NCBI RefSeq assembly: GCF_900112375.1 | Contig: NZ_FOLS01000007.1 | Span: 126,620 to 190,619 of the forward strand | Origin: Pseudomonas citronellolis | GTDB taxonomy: Bacteria; Pseudomonadota; Gammaproteobacteria; Pseudomonadales; Pseudomonadaceae | DNA length: 64,000 bases | Direction of reading: 5' to 3' | Shown here: one piece after another, positions 53,101-63,080 of the stretch | Layout: every line of letters begins with the position of its first letter | Numbering within the stretch: position 1 is the stretch's first letter | Translations under genes and position numbers: made by a program | The notes under the pieces: model-generated | What the model saw: only the letters and a program-made list of their open reading frames with translations | Told to the model about the DNA's origin: nothing | Databases searched by the model: none

Positions 53101-56100
53101 ACCCTGCGCCTGGCCACCGCCATCGAGAACAGCGGCGGCGGCGGCGCCTTCGACGTGGTCACCAGCATCACCCTGCCGCCGGACCTGGCCTTCGTCGGCG
53201 GCAGCCTGGCCGCGGCCAACCTGCAGATCTACCGCGGCGACGGCACCCTGCTGCAGCTGAACGTGGACTACAGCGTCTCCGGCAACACCATCACCTTCCT
53301 CGACGCCGGCGCCGTGGCCTCGCTGCTGCCGGGGCGCTCCGGCACCGCCGCCGACAACAGCGGGCAGAACATCGTCGTCATCACCTACGACGTCACCGTC
53401 AATACCGCGGTGGCCGCCAGCCGCACGCTGCAGAGCACCGCGAGCCTGTCCCACTACGCCAGCGTCGAGGGCGGCAGCGACTTCCTCCCCGGCGCCGACC
53501 TCACCGAACTGGCCAACCAGCAGGTCGCCGCCCCGGTGATCAGCAAGGTCTTCGCCGGCGGCAGCCTGGACGACGGCGACTCCAGCGCCAGCCACACCAC
53601 CGGCAGCAACCTGGTGGTCGGCGAGAGCATGCTCTACGACATCGTCGTGCGCCTGCCCGAAGGCAGCACCGGCAACCTCAGCATCGACGACCTGATCCCG
53701 CCGGGCATGCGCCTGGACACCAGCTTCAACGGCGGCCAGGGCTACCAACTGATCCTCACCGCCGCCGGCAGCGGCGGCAGCCTGGCCCAGGACTTCGCCG
53801 GCAACGTGGTGATCAGCGGCATCGCCGGCGTCGGCGGCACCCTGGGCGCCGACGGCGTCGACGCGCGCTTCAGCTTCAGCGCCTTCGCCACCAGCGCGGA
53901 CAACAACACCGGCAACAACACCTTCGTCATCCGCGTGCAACTGGTGGTCAGCAACGTCATCGGCAACCAGGCCAACAAGTCGCTGCAGAACAGCGCCAAC
54001 CTGCACTACCAGGACCCCGACGGCGACACGCCCAACGGCGCCACGCCGCTGGAGCGCCAGGTCAACCTCAGCGGCGGCGCGCCCACCGTCACGGTGCGCG
54101 AGCCCACCCTGCAGATCACCCAGACGGTCGACACCGTCCCGGACTTCGTCGGCTTCGAGGAAGGCGACGTGGTGGACTTCACCATCACCCTGCGCAACGG
54201 CAACGGCGCCAACGACTACGCCGCCTTCGACATCAGCCTGCTGGACACCCTGCCCAGCGAGCTGGACGGCGTGACCATCACCGGCGTCATCTACTCCGGC
54301 GCCACCAACAACGGCGGCGTCGACTTCGTCATCCAGGGCGGCCAACTGGTCACCGCCAGCGGCGCCAACATCGACATCGCCAAGGGCGGCAGCATCGTCC
54401 TGCACCTGCGCGGCACGGTGAACGCCAGCGCCGCCGGCCAGGCGGTATTCAACAACGTCGCCCAGGTGCAGTGGACCAGCCTCGACGGCGCCAACGCCGG
54501 CGAGCGCAGCGGCGCCGACGGCGTGCTCGACGGCGGCAGCCTGAACGACTACCGGCTCGACTCCATCCTGCCCTTCCCGGTCAGCAACGGCATCCGCATC
54601 TCCCGCGTCGGCGGCGTGCAGGACACCCCGCCGGCCACCAACGGCAGCGGCGCCACGGACACCTCCGGGCTCAGCGAGAACGTCGTGGTGGGCGAAGTGA
54701 TCCGCTATCGCGTGGTGGTGCTGGTGCCCGCCGGCGACAACCCCGACTACCAGATCCGCATCGAGCTGGCCGCCGGGCTGGAGCTGATTCCCGCCGACCT
54801 GAACAACATCCTCATCGCCCTGGTGTCGAGCAACCTCGACGGCCTGTCCAGCGACCGCAGCCTGGTCAGCAGCGGCAGCGTCTGGATGCAGGGCAACCAG
54901 AACAGCGCCGTGGCCCAGGCGATCAACGCCGACCTCAGCGGCGTGGTGCCCAGCGGCGTGTTCGACGGCAACCCCGGCAACCTGAGCATCGTCACCAACC
55001 CCGACGGCACCCAGACGGTGACCTTCAACCTGGGCAACCTGACCAACACCGAAATCAACGACAACGACATCGAAGGCGTGGTGCTGGAATTCAACGTGCG
55101 CGTCACCAACGTGGCCAGCAACCAGAGCAGCGCCGCCCTCGGCGTGCAGGCCTTCGAGCACGTGGGCCTGCCGGGCCAGGACGTCGACCGCGGCACCAGC
55201 GAGATCATCTTCGAACGCGTGGTGGAACCCGGCTTCAGCGGCCTGGACAAGCAGGTCATCGACATCCAGCCGGGCGTAGGCACCACCGCTACCACGGTAT
55301 CGGTGAGCTTCACCCAGAACGGCGAGATACCGGCCTACAACGTGCACCTGCAGGACCAGTTCCCCAACGGCAGCAACTACCAGGTGCAGAGCATCCTGAT
55401 CAACGGCGCGGCGCTGGACCTGGCGAACCTGCCGGCGGGCGTCAGCGTCAGCGCCAACGGCGCCATCTCCGTCGACTTCGAGCGCCTGGCGGTGGGCGAC
55501 AAGGTGCAGGTGATCTACACCGTCACCGTGCCCAACACCGTGGTCGCGGACGATGCGTCCAGCGCGGCGGTGCTGACCTGGACCAGCCTGCCGACCAGCT
55601 TCGAGACCGGCGGCTGGGGCGGCTCGCTGCCCGGCACCGCCGGCAGCGGCGACGGCGAGCGCACCGGCCAGGACGGCACGGCCGGGCTGAACAACTACGT
55701 GCTCAGCGAAGGCGCCGGCCTGGGCCTGGTGCAAGGCACCCTGTGGGACGACACCCCGTCGGCGGACAACAGCACCACGCCCGACGGCACCGGCTTCGCC
55801 GGGCTGACCGTGCAACTGACCTGGGCCGGCGCCGACGGCATCTTCGGCAACGGCGACGACCGCGTGTTCAGCACCCTCACCGACGCCAACGGCCACTACG
55901 AGTTCGCCCTGCTGCCGGCCGGCAACTACCTGATCGTGGTGCCGCAGAGCGTTCAGCTCAGCGCCAGCAACCGCTTCCACGTGCGCATCGATACCGACAC
56001 CGGCACCAGCGCCAGCGGCCTGGGCAACGTCAGCATCGCCCTGGGCGAAGGCGCCAGCGGCACCGCCGACGCCGGCTACGTGCACATCAACGAGGCGCCG

Positions 56101-59100
56101 ATCAACACCATCGCCGGCCAGCACGGCCAGGAAGACACGGTGCTGCACCTGACCGGGCTGGCCGTTGCCGACTCCGACGCCGGCAACGGCATCCTGAGCA
56201 TCACCCTCAGCGTGCAGCACGGCGTGCTCTGGCAGAGCGCCACCGCGCCGGGGCCGAACGATACGCCGCCCGGCGGCGCCAGCGGCAGCCTGGTGCTCAC
56301 CGGCACCCTGCAGCAGCTGAACATCCTGCTGTCGCAGGTCTATTACAAGGGCAACCAGGACTTCAACACCTTCCGCGACCGCGAAACCCTGACCATGCTC
56401 ACCAACGACCAGGGCAACTTCGGCGACGCGAACAACGACGGCATCCCCGGGCAGAACCCGCAGGACGCCCTGAGCGACACCGACCAGGTGCAGATCATCA
56501 TCGACCCGGTCAACGACGCGCCCATCGCCAACCCCGACACGGCCAGCGCCGTCGAGGCCGGCGGCACCGACAACGAAACCCCCGGCACCAACCCCACCGG
56601 CAACGTGCTGAGCAACGACACCGACGTCGACGTCGCCACCAACAACGATGTCCTGCGGGTGCTCAGCGCCGGGCTGCAGGGCCAAGCCGAGGCCGGGGTG
56701 CCGCCGAACAGCTTCCGCATCGTCGAGGGGGCCTATGGCGGGCTGGTCATCTCCAGCACCGGCGGCTTCACCTACATCGTCGACAACGACAACCCCACCG
56801 TGCAGGCCCTGCGGCTCAACGGCAACACCCTGACGGAAGTCTTCACCTACACCATCACCGACCTGGCCGGCGCCACCAGCACTGCGACCCTCACCATCAC
56901 CATCCATGGCGCCAACGACACCCCCGTGGGCGTCAACGACGAAGGCAGCGCGACAGAGGCCGGCGGGGTGAACAACGGCAGCCCGGGCTCCGACGCCACC
57001 GGCAACGTGCTGGACAACGACACCGACGTCGACAGCGTGGCCAACGGCGAGACCAAGGCCGTCACCGGCATCCGCAACCTGCGCGAATCGGCCTCCGGCG
57101 GCATCACCAACGTCGTCGACGGCACCCCGACGGTCATCACCGGCACCTACGGCACCCTGACCATCAACGCCGACGGCAGCTACACCTACGTGGTCAACAA
57201 CGACAACACCGCGGTGCAGCGCCTGGTGGTCGGCGACCGACTGTTCGAATACTTCACCTACCGCGTCACCGACGCCGGCGGCCTGAACGACCTGGCCGAG
57301 CTGCGCATCACCATCGAGGGCGCCCACGACAACCCGGTGGCCAGCGACGACCAGGCCGTGGCCCAGGCCGCCGCCACCAACGACCCCTCGCTGGAAAGCA
57401 ACCCCAGCGGCAACGTCATCCTCTTCCCCAGCCGCCCGGGGCCGATCACCCAGCCCGGCGGCAACGGCGTGGACACCGACGTCGACCGCATCGACCGGCC
57501 CAGCAGCAACCTGCACGTGACCGGCATCAGCTCGGCCACCGAACTGTCCGCCCCCGGCATGACCGCAGTGGCCGCCGGCAGCACCTCCGGCAGCAACGGC
57601 ACCGTGATCCAGGCCACCTACGCCGAGCAGAACGGCGCGCAGGTCACCGACCCGGACTCCTTCGGCGCCCTGACCATCGGCGCCGACGGCTCCTTCACCT
57701 TCGACGTCAACAGCGACAACGCGACCATCCAGGGCCTGGCCGCCGGGCAGACCATCCAGGTCATCTACACCTACGAGATCACCGACACCGAGGGCCTCAC
57801 CGACCGCGCCCAGCTGGTCATCACCATCCGCGGGGTGAACGACCCGCCGGTGGCCCAGGTGGTGGTGGCCACCGCCGTGGAAAAAGGCGGGGTGAACAAC
57901 GCAAGCCCGGGCAGCGACCCCAACGGCGACATCACCACCCTGGCCTTCGACCCGGACGGCGACCCCATCAGCGTGGCCACGGTGAACGGCACGCCCCTGC
58001 TCGGCAACGGCCCCACCGTCATCGTCGGCACCTACGGCACCCTGACCATCAACGTCGACGGCACCTACAGCTATGCGCTGGACAACGCCAACCCGGACGT
58101 CGAGGCGCTGCGGCTGGACACCGACCGCCTGTTCGAAGGCTTCACCTACACCCTCACCGACGGCAGGGACGGCTTCTCCGACCCGTCCTTCCTGCTGATC
58201 GTCATCCACGGCCAGAACGATAACCCGGTGGCCCTCGACGACAGCGCCGGCGCGGTGGAAGCCGGCGGCATCAACAACAACCAGCCGGGCGTCGACCCCA
58301 CCGGCAACGTGCTGGTCAACGACAGCGACGTCGACTCCCCCGGCAACGGCGAGACCACCACCGTCAGCGCCGTGCGCACCGGCGCCGAGGGCGGCAGCGG
58401 CAGCGCCGGCAGCCTCAGCGTGGAACTGCGCGGCCAGTACGGCTGGCTGACGCTCAACGCCGACGGCAGCTACCGCTACCGCCTGGACAACAGCGACCCG
58501 CGGGTGCAGGCCCTGCGCAGCAGCGCCGACCAACTGGTCGACACCTTCACCTACACGGTGATCGACACCGCCCTGGCCACCGACCAGGCCACCCTCAGCA
58601 TCACCATCAGCGGCGCCAACGACACCCCGGTGGCGCAGAACGACAGCGCCACCGCCATCGAGGCCGGCGGCCTGAACAACGGCACGCCCGGCAGCAACCC
58701 CACCGGCAACGTGCTCGGCAACGACAGCGACGTGGACGCCGGCGACGTGCTCAGCGTGGCCGGCTTCCGCCAGGGTTCCAGCATCGGCAGCGTGGGCAGC
58801 GCCTTCACCGCCACCTACGGCACCCTGACGCTGAACGCCGACGGCAGCTTCAGCTACGTGCTGGACAACGCCAACCCGCTGGTGCAGGCCCTGCGCACCG
58901 CCGGCGACACCCTGCAGGAAACCTTCACCTACACCCTGCGCGACCTGGCCGGCGCCACCACCACCGCCACCCTGACCATCACCATCCAGGGCCGTAACGA
59001 CAACCCGCTGGCGGTCGACGACGGCACCGAGGCCGTCGAGGCCGGCGGGGTGAACAACGGCACCCCGGGGGTGAATCCCAGCGGCAACGTACTGACCAAC

Positions 59101-61428
59101 GACACCGACGTGGACGCCGGCGACAGCAGGACGGTCGACGGCATCCGCACCGGCACCGAGGCCGCCGGCGGCGCCTTCACCACGGTCAGCGGCAGCCAGG
59201 CGATCAGCGGCCAGTACGGCACGCTGACCATCGGCGCCAACGGCGCCTTCAGCTACGTGCTGAACAACCAGGATGCCCGGGTGCAGGCGCTGAAGGCCGG
59301 CGAGACGCTGGTCGAGACCTTCAGCTACCGCATGCACGACACCGCCGGCGCCAGCGACATCGCCCAGCTCACCCTGACCATCCGCGGCGCCTACGACACC
59401 CCGGTGGCCAACGACGACCTGGACCTGGCCCTGGCGGCGAAACCGGACATCAGCGACGGCTTCGACCCCAGCGGCAACGTGCTGGACAACGACACCGACG
59501 TCGACGCCGGCGACAGCAAGAACGTCAGCGGCATCCGCAGCGGCCAGGAAAGCGCCGGCGGCACCCTGGTGGCGGTGAGCCCAGGCACCAGCAATGCCAA
59601 CGGCACCATCATCGACGGCCTCTACGGGCAACTGATCATCGGCGCCGACGGCACCTACACCTACCACGTCGACAACGGCAACCCCATCGTCCAGCAGCTG
59701 GGCCTGCTGGAAACCCTCAGCGACTACTTCACCTACGAAGTCCGCGACGGCGGCGGCCTGGTGGACCTGGCCCAGCTGCACATCGTGGTGTTCGGCCTCA
59801 ACTCGCCGCCCGTGGCCAACCCCGACGGCGCCGACGCCACCGAGGCCGGCGGCCTGAACAACAACGTGCCGGGCGTCGACCCCGGCGGCAACGTGCTGGA
59901 CAACGACACCGACCTGGAAAACAACCCGCTGACCGTCACCGAAATCCGCACCGGCACCGACACCAGCACCCCGCCCGACGGCGTGGTCGGCACGCCGCTG
60001 CAGGGCCGCTACGGCACCCTGACGCTCAACGCCGACGGCAGCTGGAGCTACCGCGTGGACAACGCCAACCCCGAGGTGCAGGCCCTGCGCACCGCGGGTC
60101 AGACGCTGACCGACGTGTTCACCTACACCATCGCGGACACCTGGTTCTTCACCAGCAGCACCCAGTTGGTCATCGTCATCCACGGCGCCAACGACACCCC
60201 CATCGCCCACGACGACGCCGCCATCGCCGTGGAGGCCGGCGGGGTGAACAACGCCACCCCGGGCGTGAACCCCACCGGCAACGTGCTGGACAACGACACC
60301 GACGTCGACAGCCTGGCCAACGGCGAGACGCGCCAGGTGCTCAGGGTGAGCAGCGAGACCGGCGCCGTGGCCGCGGCCGGCAGCGTGCTGCAGGGCCGCT
60401 ACGGCACCCTGGTGATCAACGCCGACGGCAGCTACCGCTACGAGGTGAACAACGCGGACCCGGTCGTGCAGGCCCTGCGCACCGCCGGCGAGACCCTGCG
60501 CGAAGTCTTCACCTACCGCATGCGCGACACCGCCGGCGCCACCTCCGATGCGCGCCTGACCGTGACCATCCAGGGCGCCGACGACAACCCGGTGGCGCGC
60601 AACGACAGCAACACCGCCAGCGACCAGATGGTCGCGCCCCAGGCCAGCGGCAACGTGCTGCCCAACGACAGCGACGTCGACGGCGGCGACCGCCTGACCG
60701 TGGTCGGTGTGCGCGTCGGCGCGGAAAACGCCAGCGGCGCGGCCGGCAGCGTCGGCCAGGTGCTGGCCGGGCGCTACGGCTTCCTCACCCTCAACGCCGA
60801 CGGCAGCTACACCTACAGCATCGACCAGACCAACCCCGAGGTGCTCGCCGCCGCCGGCCTGGGCCGGGTGCTGCAGGACGTCTTCACCTACACCGTCGCC
60901 GACCTCGCCGGCGCCACCGACCAGGCCGAGCTGACCATCACCCTGGAGATCGCCTCGCCCTACATCCAGCCGCCGGCCGGCCCCTACTTCGGCCAGCGCC
61001 CCGGCGACGGCCAGCGCAATGCCCCCGGCCTGGGCCTGGAGCCGGCGATCTTCGTGCTGCCGGAAGTCGAGAGCATCGAGCAGCGCCTCATGCAATCCAT
61101 GTGGCACGTGGACGGCAACCGCGCCGACCTGTTCCTCACCCCCGAGGTCGAGGCGGACTCGATCGGCGCGGGCCTGGGCCTGGTGCCCGGCCAGTACGTG
61201 GCCCAGGCGGTGGCCGAGAGCCGCGAGGCCAGCGAACGGGAAAGGGCCTGGATCGACGGCCGCCACGGCCGCGCCAACCTCAGCGCCGATGGCCTGCTCA
61301 GCGAACCCTCGCTCTGGGCGCCGCGCGCCAGCGACCTGGTGCCGGCCGCCGAGAAGCCCGCGCAGACCGCCCGCGGCTTCCGCCAACAGCTCCGCGATGC
61401 CGCGCAACGCAGGGGGAGCGCGAATTGA
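50101..61428 (+). CDS. Second giant surface protein: LEPR motif, DUF4347, DUF11-like and VCBS repeats
   Basis: The product is about 3,775 residues. Residues 22-31 are LEPRILFDGA, a motif found near the N terminus of a class of very large bacterial surface proteins. A DUF4347 domain follows (about 70-215: RTLVVLDSRVENREQL, IQIFSHGASGQ, DIQLYGCAVGAGSAGQ, GADVGASSN). Then come a long series of DUF11-like domains (about 230-1870), an SdrD-B/CNA-B-like fold (about 1880-1950, GHYEFALLPAGNYLIVVP) and eleven VCBS-type repeats (about 2140-3620). The charged tail has no RTX repeats and no TAAG site. The start is uncertain: GTG 50089, ATG 50101 and ATG 50107 are possible, with a weak ribosome site for each. 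TolC- and HlyD-type genes follow and probably export it. Confidence 0.9.
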   Translation: MEMSKPSRPIAAFRPRSQALALEPRILFDGAAASAADQQHHATDHADQADASHTPSTPDAAAAKAPGQPRTLVVLDSRVENREQLTANLAANVTTLVVDAGQDALAAISAALAQLGKVDSIQIFSHGASGQFTLGNQTFTAANLDQFGSTLNGWRGELDAGADIQLYGCAVGAGSAGQALVDRLAQWTGADVGASSNATGASAAGGDWNLEVRHGDLDKSIALSASTLDHFQGLLADAAPTVSISMPDSDVLIGGQFTFTVDLNNASSQVGYAPYVDLFLPATGKDGDDGISFVSATYLGQTVKSYVITFDANGNATHPLAKGPDGNPLVITAASVGMRPGDQMVVLQVPYASVSQDQPTISLQITASLSNLADTSLTGGNPDLTIGARGGFEYGNDSLNNPTVDPSLVEATLHPLVIHPTLVDLTQNLDMTEGETATGPNFTHNQTVTVTPASGQTLHNVVVTQNVPGDVQVTAITPGAGGTLTSITLRDGSVLTDPTAIAAAIANDNIFITAYSITYATLSAPATSTVTFYVPEVGADGNAVLDPATGNAVNIDFGAPSATGQWTPLDPRDLTPPETDVDFSATGDGTGGEFVAKSITLYKQAVLQTDVGTAGLSPGDTLRYVLNVALSDYFAFGENILQEGQFTITDTLADGQTLTGPLTMTLSQNGASGTINLLYTATANADGTTSIVIDIGESLRQASELLGALFGDLAFDNVQTAATTAVISYNAFIDQAYTSSYPQSEINEGDSFGNDATVTATVLEDVINLGGIQSDGSSTSSSIATSQVDIDIVQVNGGTPPASGELRPGDLVTFQLSYDLLTGDYENFKLTAYLPLPLLDVSALGNLVQGDGVNQWSFGAGDSDPTRAVTVSVGPGNSIVFDFGDYEISQTAGGRIVVTFTLRVGDQPFADQRSLDVLAQSSQTTTIDQTPLISSDVEEVVSIAEPVLDIKHGVVSSSNGTVTGTSGTWTAPGTGGKPFSGNVTDLAAIDGDVSGIDAGDTLRLATAIENSGGGGAFDVVTSITLPPDLAFVGGSLAAANLQIYRGDGTLLQLNVDYSVSGNTITFLDAGAVASLLPGRSGTAADNSGQNIVVITYDVTVNTAVAASRTLQSTASLSHYASVEGGSDFLPGADLTELANQQVAAPVISKVFAGGSLDDGDSSASHTTGSNLVVGESMLYDIVVRLPEGSTGNLSIDDLIPPGMRLDTSFNGGQGYQLILTAAGSGGSLAQDFAGNVVISGIAGVGGTLGADGVDARFSFSAFATSADNNTGNNTFVIRVQLVVSNVIGNQANKSLQNSANLHYQDPDGDTPNGATPLERQVNLSGGAPTVTVREPTLQITQTVDTVPDFVGFEEGDVVDFTITLRNGNGANDYAAFDISLLDTLPSELDGVTITGVIYSGATNNGGVDFVIQGGQLVTASGANIDIAKGGSIVLHLRGTVNASAAGQAVFNNVAQVQWTSLDGANAGERSGADGVLDGGSLNDYRLDSILPFPVSNGIRISRVGGVQDTPPATNGSGATDTSGLSENVVVGEVIRYRVVVLVPAGDNPDYQIRIELAAGLELIPADLNNILIALVSSNLDGLSSDRSLVSSGSVWMQGNQNSAVAQAINADLSGVVPSGVFDGNPGNLSIVTNPDGTQTVTFNLGNLTNTEINDNDIEGVVLEFNVRVTNVASNQSSAALGVQAFEHVGLPGQDVDRGTSEIIFERVVEPGFSGLDKQVIDIQPGVGTTATTVSVSFTQNGEIPAYNVHLQDQFPNGSNYQVQSILINGAALDLANLPAGVSVSANGAISVDFERLAVGDKVQVIYTVTVPNTVVADDASSAAVLTWTSLPTSFETGGWGGSLPGTAGSGDGERTGQDGTAGLNNYVLSEGAGLGLVQGTLWDDTPSADNSTTPDGTGFAGLTVQLTWAGADGIFGNGDDRVFSTLTDANGHYEFALLPAGNYLIVVPQSVQLSASNRFHVRIDTDTGTSASGLGNVSIALGEGASGTADAGYVHINEAPINTIAGQHGQEDTVLHLTGLAVADSDAGNGILSITLSVQHGVLWQSATAPGPNDTPPGGASGSLVLTGTLQQLNILLSQVYYKGNQDFNTFRDRETLTMLTNDQGNFGDANNDGIPGQNPQDALSDTDQVQIIIDPVNDAPIANPDTASAVEAGGTDNETPGTNPTGNVLSNDTDVDVATNNDVLRVLSAGLQGQAEAGVPPNSFRIVEGAYGGLVISSTGGFTYIVDNDNPTVQALRLNGNTLTEVFTYTITDLAGATSTATLTITIHGANDTPVGVNDEGSATEAGGVNNGSPGSDATGNVLDNDTDVDSVANGETKAVTGIRNLRESASGGITNVVDGTPTVITGTYGTLTINADGSYTYVVNNDNTAVQRLVVGDRLFEYFTYRVTDAGGLNDLAELRITIEGAHDNPVASDDQAVAQAAATNDPSLESNPSGNVILFPSRPGPITQPGGNGVDTDVDRIDRPSSNLHVTGISSATELSAPGMTAVAAGSTSGSNGTVIQATYAEQNGAQVTDPDSFGALTIGADGSFTFDVNSDNATIQGLAAGQTIQVIYTYEITDTEGLTDRAQLVITIRGVNDPPVAQVVVATAVEKGGVNNASPGSDPNGDITTLAFDPDGDPISVATVNGTPLLGNGPTVIVGTYGTLTINVDGTYSYALDNANPDVEALRLDTDRLFEGFTYTLTDGRDGFSDPSFLLIVIHGQNDNPVALDDSAGAVEAGGINNNQPGVDPTGNVLVNDSDVDSPGNGETTTVSAVRTGAEGGSGSAGSLSVELRGQYGWLTLNADGSYRYRLDNSDPRVQALRSSADQLVDTFTYTVIDTALATDQATLSITISGANDTPVAQNDSATAIEAGGLNNGTPGSNPTGNVLGNDSDVDAGDVLSVAGFRQGSSIGSVGSAFTATYGTLTLNADGSFSYVLDNANPLVQALRTAGDTLQETFTYTLRDLAGATTTATLTITIQGRNDNPLAVDDGTEAVEAGGVNNGTPGVNPSGNVLTNDTDVDAGDSRTVDGIRTGTEAAGGAFTTVSGSQAISGQYGTLTIGANGAFSYVLNNQDARVQALKAGETLVETFSYRMHDTAGASDIAQLTLTIRGAYDTPVANDDLDLALAAKPDISDGFDPSGNVLDNDTDVDAGDSKNVSGIRSGQESAGGTLVAVSPGTSNANGTIIDGLYGQLIIGADGTYTYHVDNGNPIVQQLGLLETLSDYFTYEVRDGGGLVDLAQLHIVVFGLNSPPVANPDGADATEAGGLNNNVPGVDPGGNVLDNDTDLENNPLTVTEIRTGTDTSTPPDGVVGTPLQGRYGTLTLNADGSWSYRVDNANPEVQALRTAGQTLTDVFTYTIADTWFFTSSTQLVIVIHGANDTPIAHDDAAIAVEAGGVNNATPGVNPTGNVLDNDTDVDSLANGETRQVLRVSSETGAVAAAGSVLQGRYGTLVINADGSYRYEVNNADPVVQALRTAGETLREVFTYRMRDTAGATSDARLTVTIQGADDNPVARNDSNTASDQMVAPQASGNVLPNDSDVDGGDRLTVVGVRVGAENASGAAGSVGQVLAGRYGFLTLNADGSYTYSIDQTNPEVLAAAGLGRVLQDVFTYTVADLAGATDQAELTITLEIASPYIQPPAGPYFGQRPGDGQRNAPGLGLEPAIFVLPEVESIEQRLMQSMWHVDGNRADLFLTPEVEADSIGAGLGLVPGQYVAQAVAESREASERERAWIDGRHGRANLSADGLLSEPSLWAPRASDLVPAAEKPAQTARGFRQQLRDAAQRRGSAN
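56515..60955 (+). repeat. Eleven diverged VCBS-type repeats in the second giant gene
   Basis: Units average about 400 bp. Most start N(D/S)(T/N/P)PVA...D...A.EAGG.NN..PG.(N/D)P.GNVL.NDTDVD and end with a FTYT..D.AGA....L.ITI.G strand. Two units (third and eighth) lack EAGG but keep the rest. Identity between units is modest, unlike the near-identical A/B/C units of the first adhesin, so they have not been recently homogenised. Confidence 0.88.
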
Positions 61429-61475
61429 ATCGGGATCGACAGAAAAGAACACGCATGGAACAACAAGGAACGCTT

Positions 61476-63080
61476 ATGCCGGGACAACGCCTCAAGGCCT
61501 TGAGTGCCATCATCGCCGTCAGCACCGTGCTTGGCGCCTGCTCCTCGCTGATGGAGTCCAAACCCTACGACGAACAGCAGATGCGCCAGCGCGTCATCGA
61601 CGACCAGGCGCGCATGTACCGCGAGCAGGAGCCGGTGAACGCGCCCATCACCTTCTACGAGGCCGCGGCGCGGGCCCTGAAATACAACCTCGACTACCGC
61701 CTGAAGCTGCTGGAAAGCGCCCTGGCCGCCGACCTGCGCGACGTCACCGCCCACGAGATGCTGCCGCGCCTGGTGGCCTCGGCCGGCTACGCCGGGCGCA
61801 ACAACGACTCCGGCGGCACCTCCATCGGCATCCAGGACCGCCAGGTGTCCCTGCGCCCGTCCACCTCCGAGGAGCGCTACCGCGACATCGACAGCCTGGG
61901 CCTGTCCTGGAGCCTGCTGGACTTCGGCGTGGCCTACTACCGCACCCAGCAGAAGGCCGACCAGATCCACATGGCCGAGGAGCGCCGCGAGCGCGTGGCG
62001 CAGAACGTCATGCAGGACGTGCGCAACGCCTACTGGCGGGCCCTGGGCGCCCAGCGCCTGCTGCCGGAGGTGGACAACCTCCTGCTGCGCACCCACCGCG
62101 CCCTCACCGCCGCCCGCGAGGCCGAGAACCAGGGCCTGCTGCCGCGCCAGGACATCCTCGCCTACCAGCGCGCCCTGCTCGACTCGGTGTACATGCTCAC
62201 CGTGCGCCGCCAGGACCTGGAGTTCGCCCGCGCCGAGCTGGCCGCGCTGATGTCGCTGCCGCCGAACTCGAAGATGCTCCTGGCCGACGCCAGCGAGCCG
62301 CCGCTGCCGCTGGTCACCAGCAACGTCGAGAAGCTGGAGCAGCTGTCGCTGCAACACCGCCCGGAAATCATGGAGGAGTGGTACCGCAAGCGCGTCGACG
62401 AGAACGACCTGAAGATCGCCAAGGCCCAGTTGTGGCCCAACGTCAGCGTCAACTACGGCTACCAGTACGACTCCAACAAGTACCTGTACAACAACCACTG
62501 GAACGAGACCGGCGTGCAGGTCTCCATCAACCTGCTGCGCCTGCTGCAGTACCCGGCGCTGAACACCGCCCAGCAGACCCAGGCCAAGACCGACGACATG
62601 CGCCGCACCGCGCTGTCCATGGCCATCCTCACCCAGGTCCGCGTCGGCCTGCTGCGCTACCAGCTGGCGCGCCAGGAAGTGGAATTCGCCGACGACAGCC
62701 TGCGCGTCGACAAGAGCCTGCTGGACTACGCGCAGAAGGCCCGCAGCGCCGCCCTGGGCACCGAGCTGGAACTGATCCGCGCCGAAGGCCGCTACCTGCT
62801 CTCGCGCTACCAGCGCGAGGCCGCCTACTCCGACGCCCAGGCCGCCTGGGGCCGGCTGTACAACTCGGTGGGCTTCGCCGTGCTGCCGGACAAGGTGGAG
62901 AACCACGACGTGAAGACCCTGGCCCGGGAAATCCAGCGCACCCTGGAACAGGAGACCGGCAGCAACCTGCTGACCGCCAGCAGCGCAAGCCTGCCCGGCA
63001 GCAACCTCTCTGGCAGCAACCTCTCCAGCAACGCCCCCTCCAGCAGCCACGAAGGAAGCGCCAATGCCGCACAGCCGTAA
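61476..63080 (+). CDS. TolC-family outer-membrane efflux lipoprotein
   Basis: The product is 534 residues. MPGQRLKALSAIIAVSTVLG ends in a lipobox LGAC, so the mature protein should carry an N-terminal lipid and reach the outer membrane. Two helical-barrel halves follow, with FGVAYYRTQQKADQIHMAEE, GLLPRQDILAYQRALLDSVY and VSVNYGYQYDSNKYLYNNHW. The C-terminal 40 residues are a Ser/Asn-rich low-complexity tail. ATG 61476 is chosen because AAGGA lies 7 bases before it and it gives a clean lipoprotein signal; ATG 61455 is an alternative. It begins 47 bases after the giant gene and overlaps the next gene by 17 bases. It is unlike LapE and is probably the outer-membrane exit for the second giant protein. 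Confidence 0.92.
   Translation: MPGQRLKALSAIIAVSTVLGACSSLMESKPYDEQQMRQRVIDDQARMYREQEPVNAPITFYEAAARALKYNLDYRLKLLESALAADLRDVTAHEMLPRLVASAGYAGRNNDSGGTSIGIQDRQVSLRPSTSEERYRDIDSLGLSWSLLDFGVAYYRTQQKADQIHMAEERRERVAQNVMQDVRNAYWRALGAQRLLPEVDNLLLRTHRALTAAREAENQGLLPRQDILAYQRALLDSVYMLTVRRQDLEFARAELAALMSLPPNSKMLLADASEPPLPLVTSNVEKLEQLSLQHRPEIMEEWYRKRVDENDLKIAKAQLWPNVSVNYGYQYDSNKYLYNNHWNETGVQVSINLLRLLQYPALNTAQQTQAKTDDMRRTALSMAILTQVRVGLLRYQLARQEVEFADDSLRVDKSLLDYAQKARSAALGTELELIRAEGRYLLSRYQREAAYSDAQAAWGRLYNSVGFAVLPDKVENHDVKTLAREIQRTLEQETGSNLLTASSASLPGSNLSGSNLSSNAPSSSHEGSANAAQP

Noticed and set aside
50020-61452. An uninterrupted reading frame of about 3,800 codons on the minus strand opposite the second giant gene
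   Set aside because: It mirrors a GC-rich, repeat-rich gene whose codon use avoids stops on the other strand. Its translation is low-complexity (Val, Gly, His, Ala rich), has no ribosome site and no domain, while the plus strand has clear domains.
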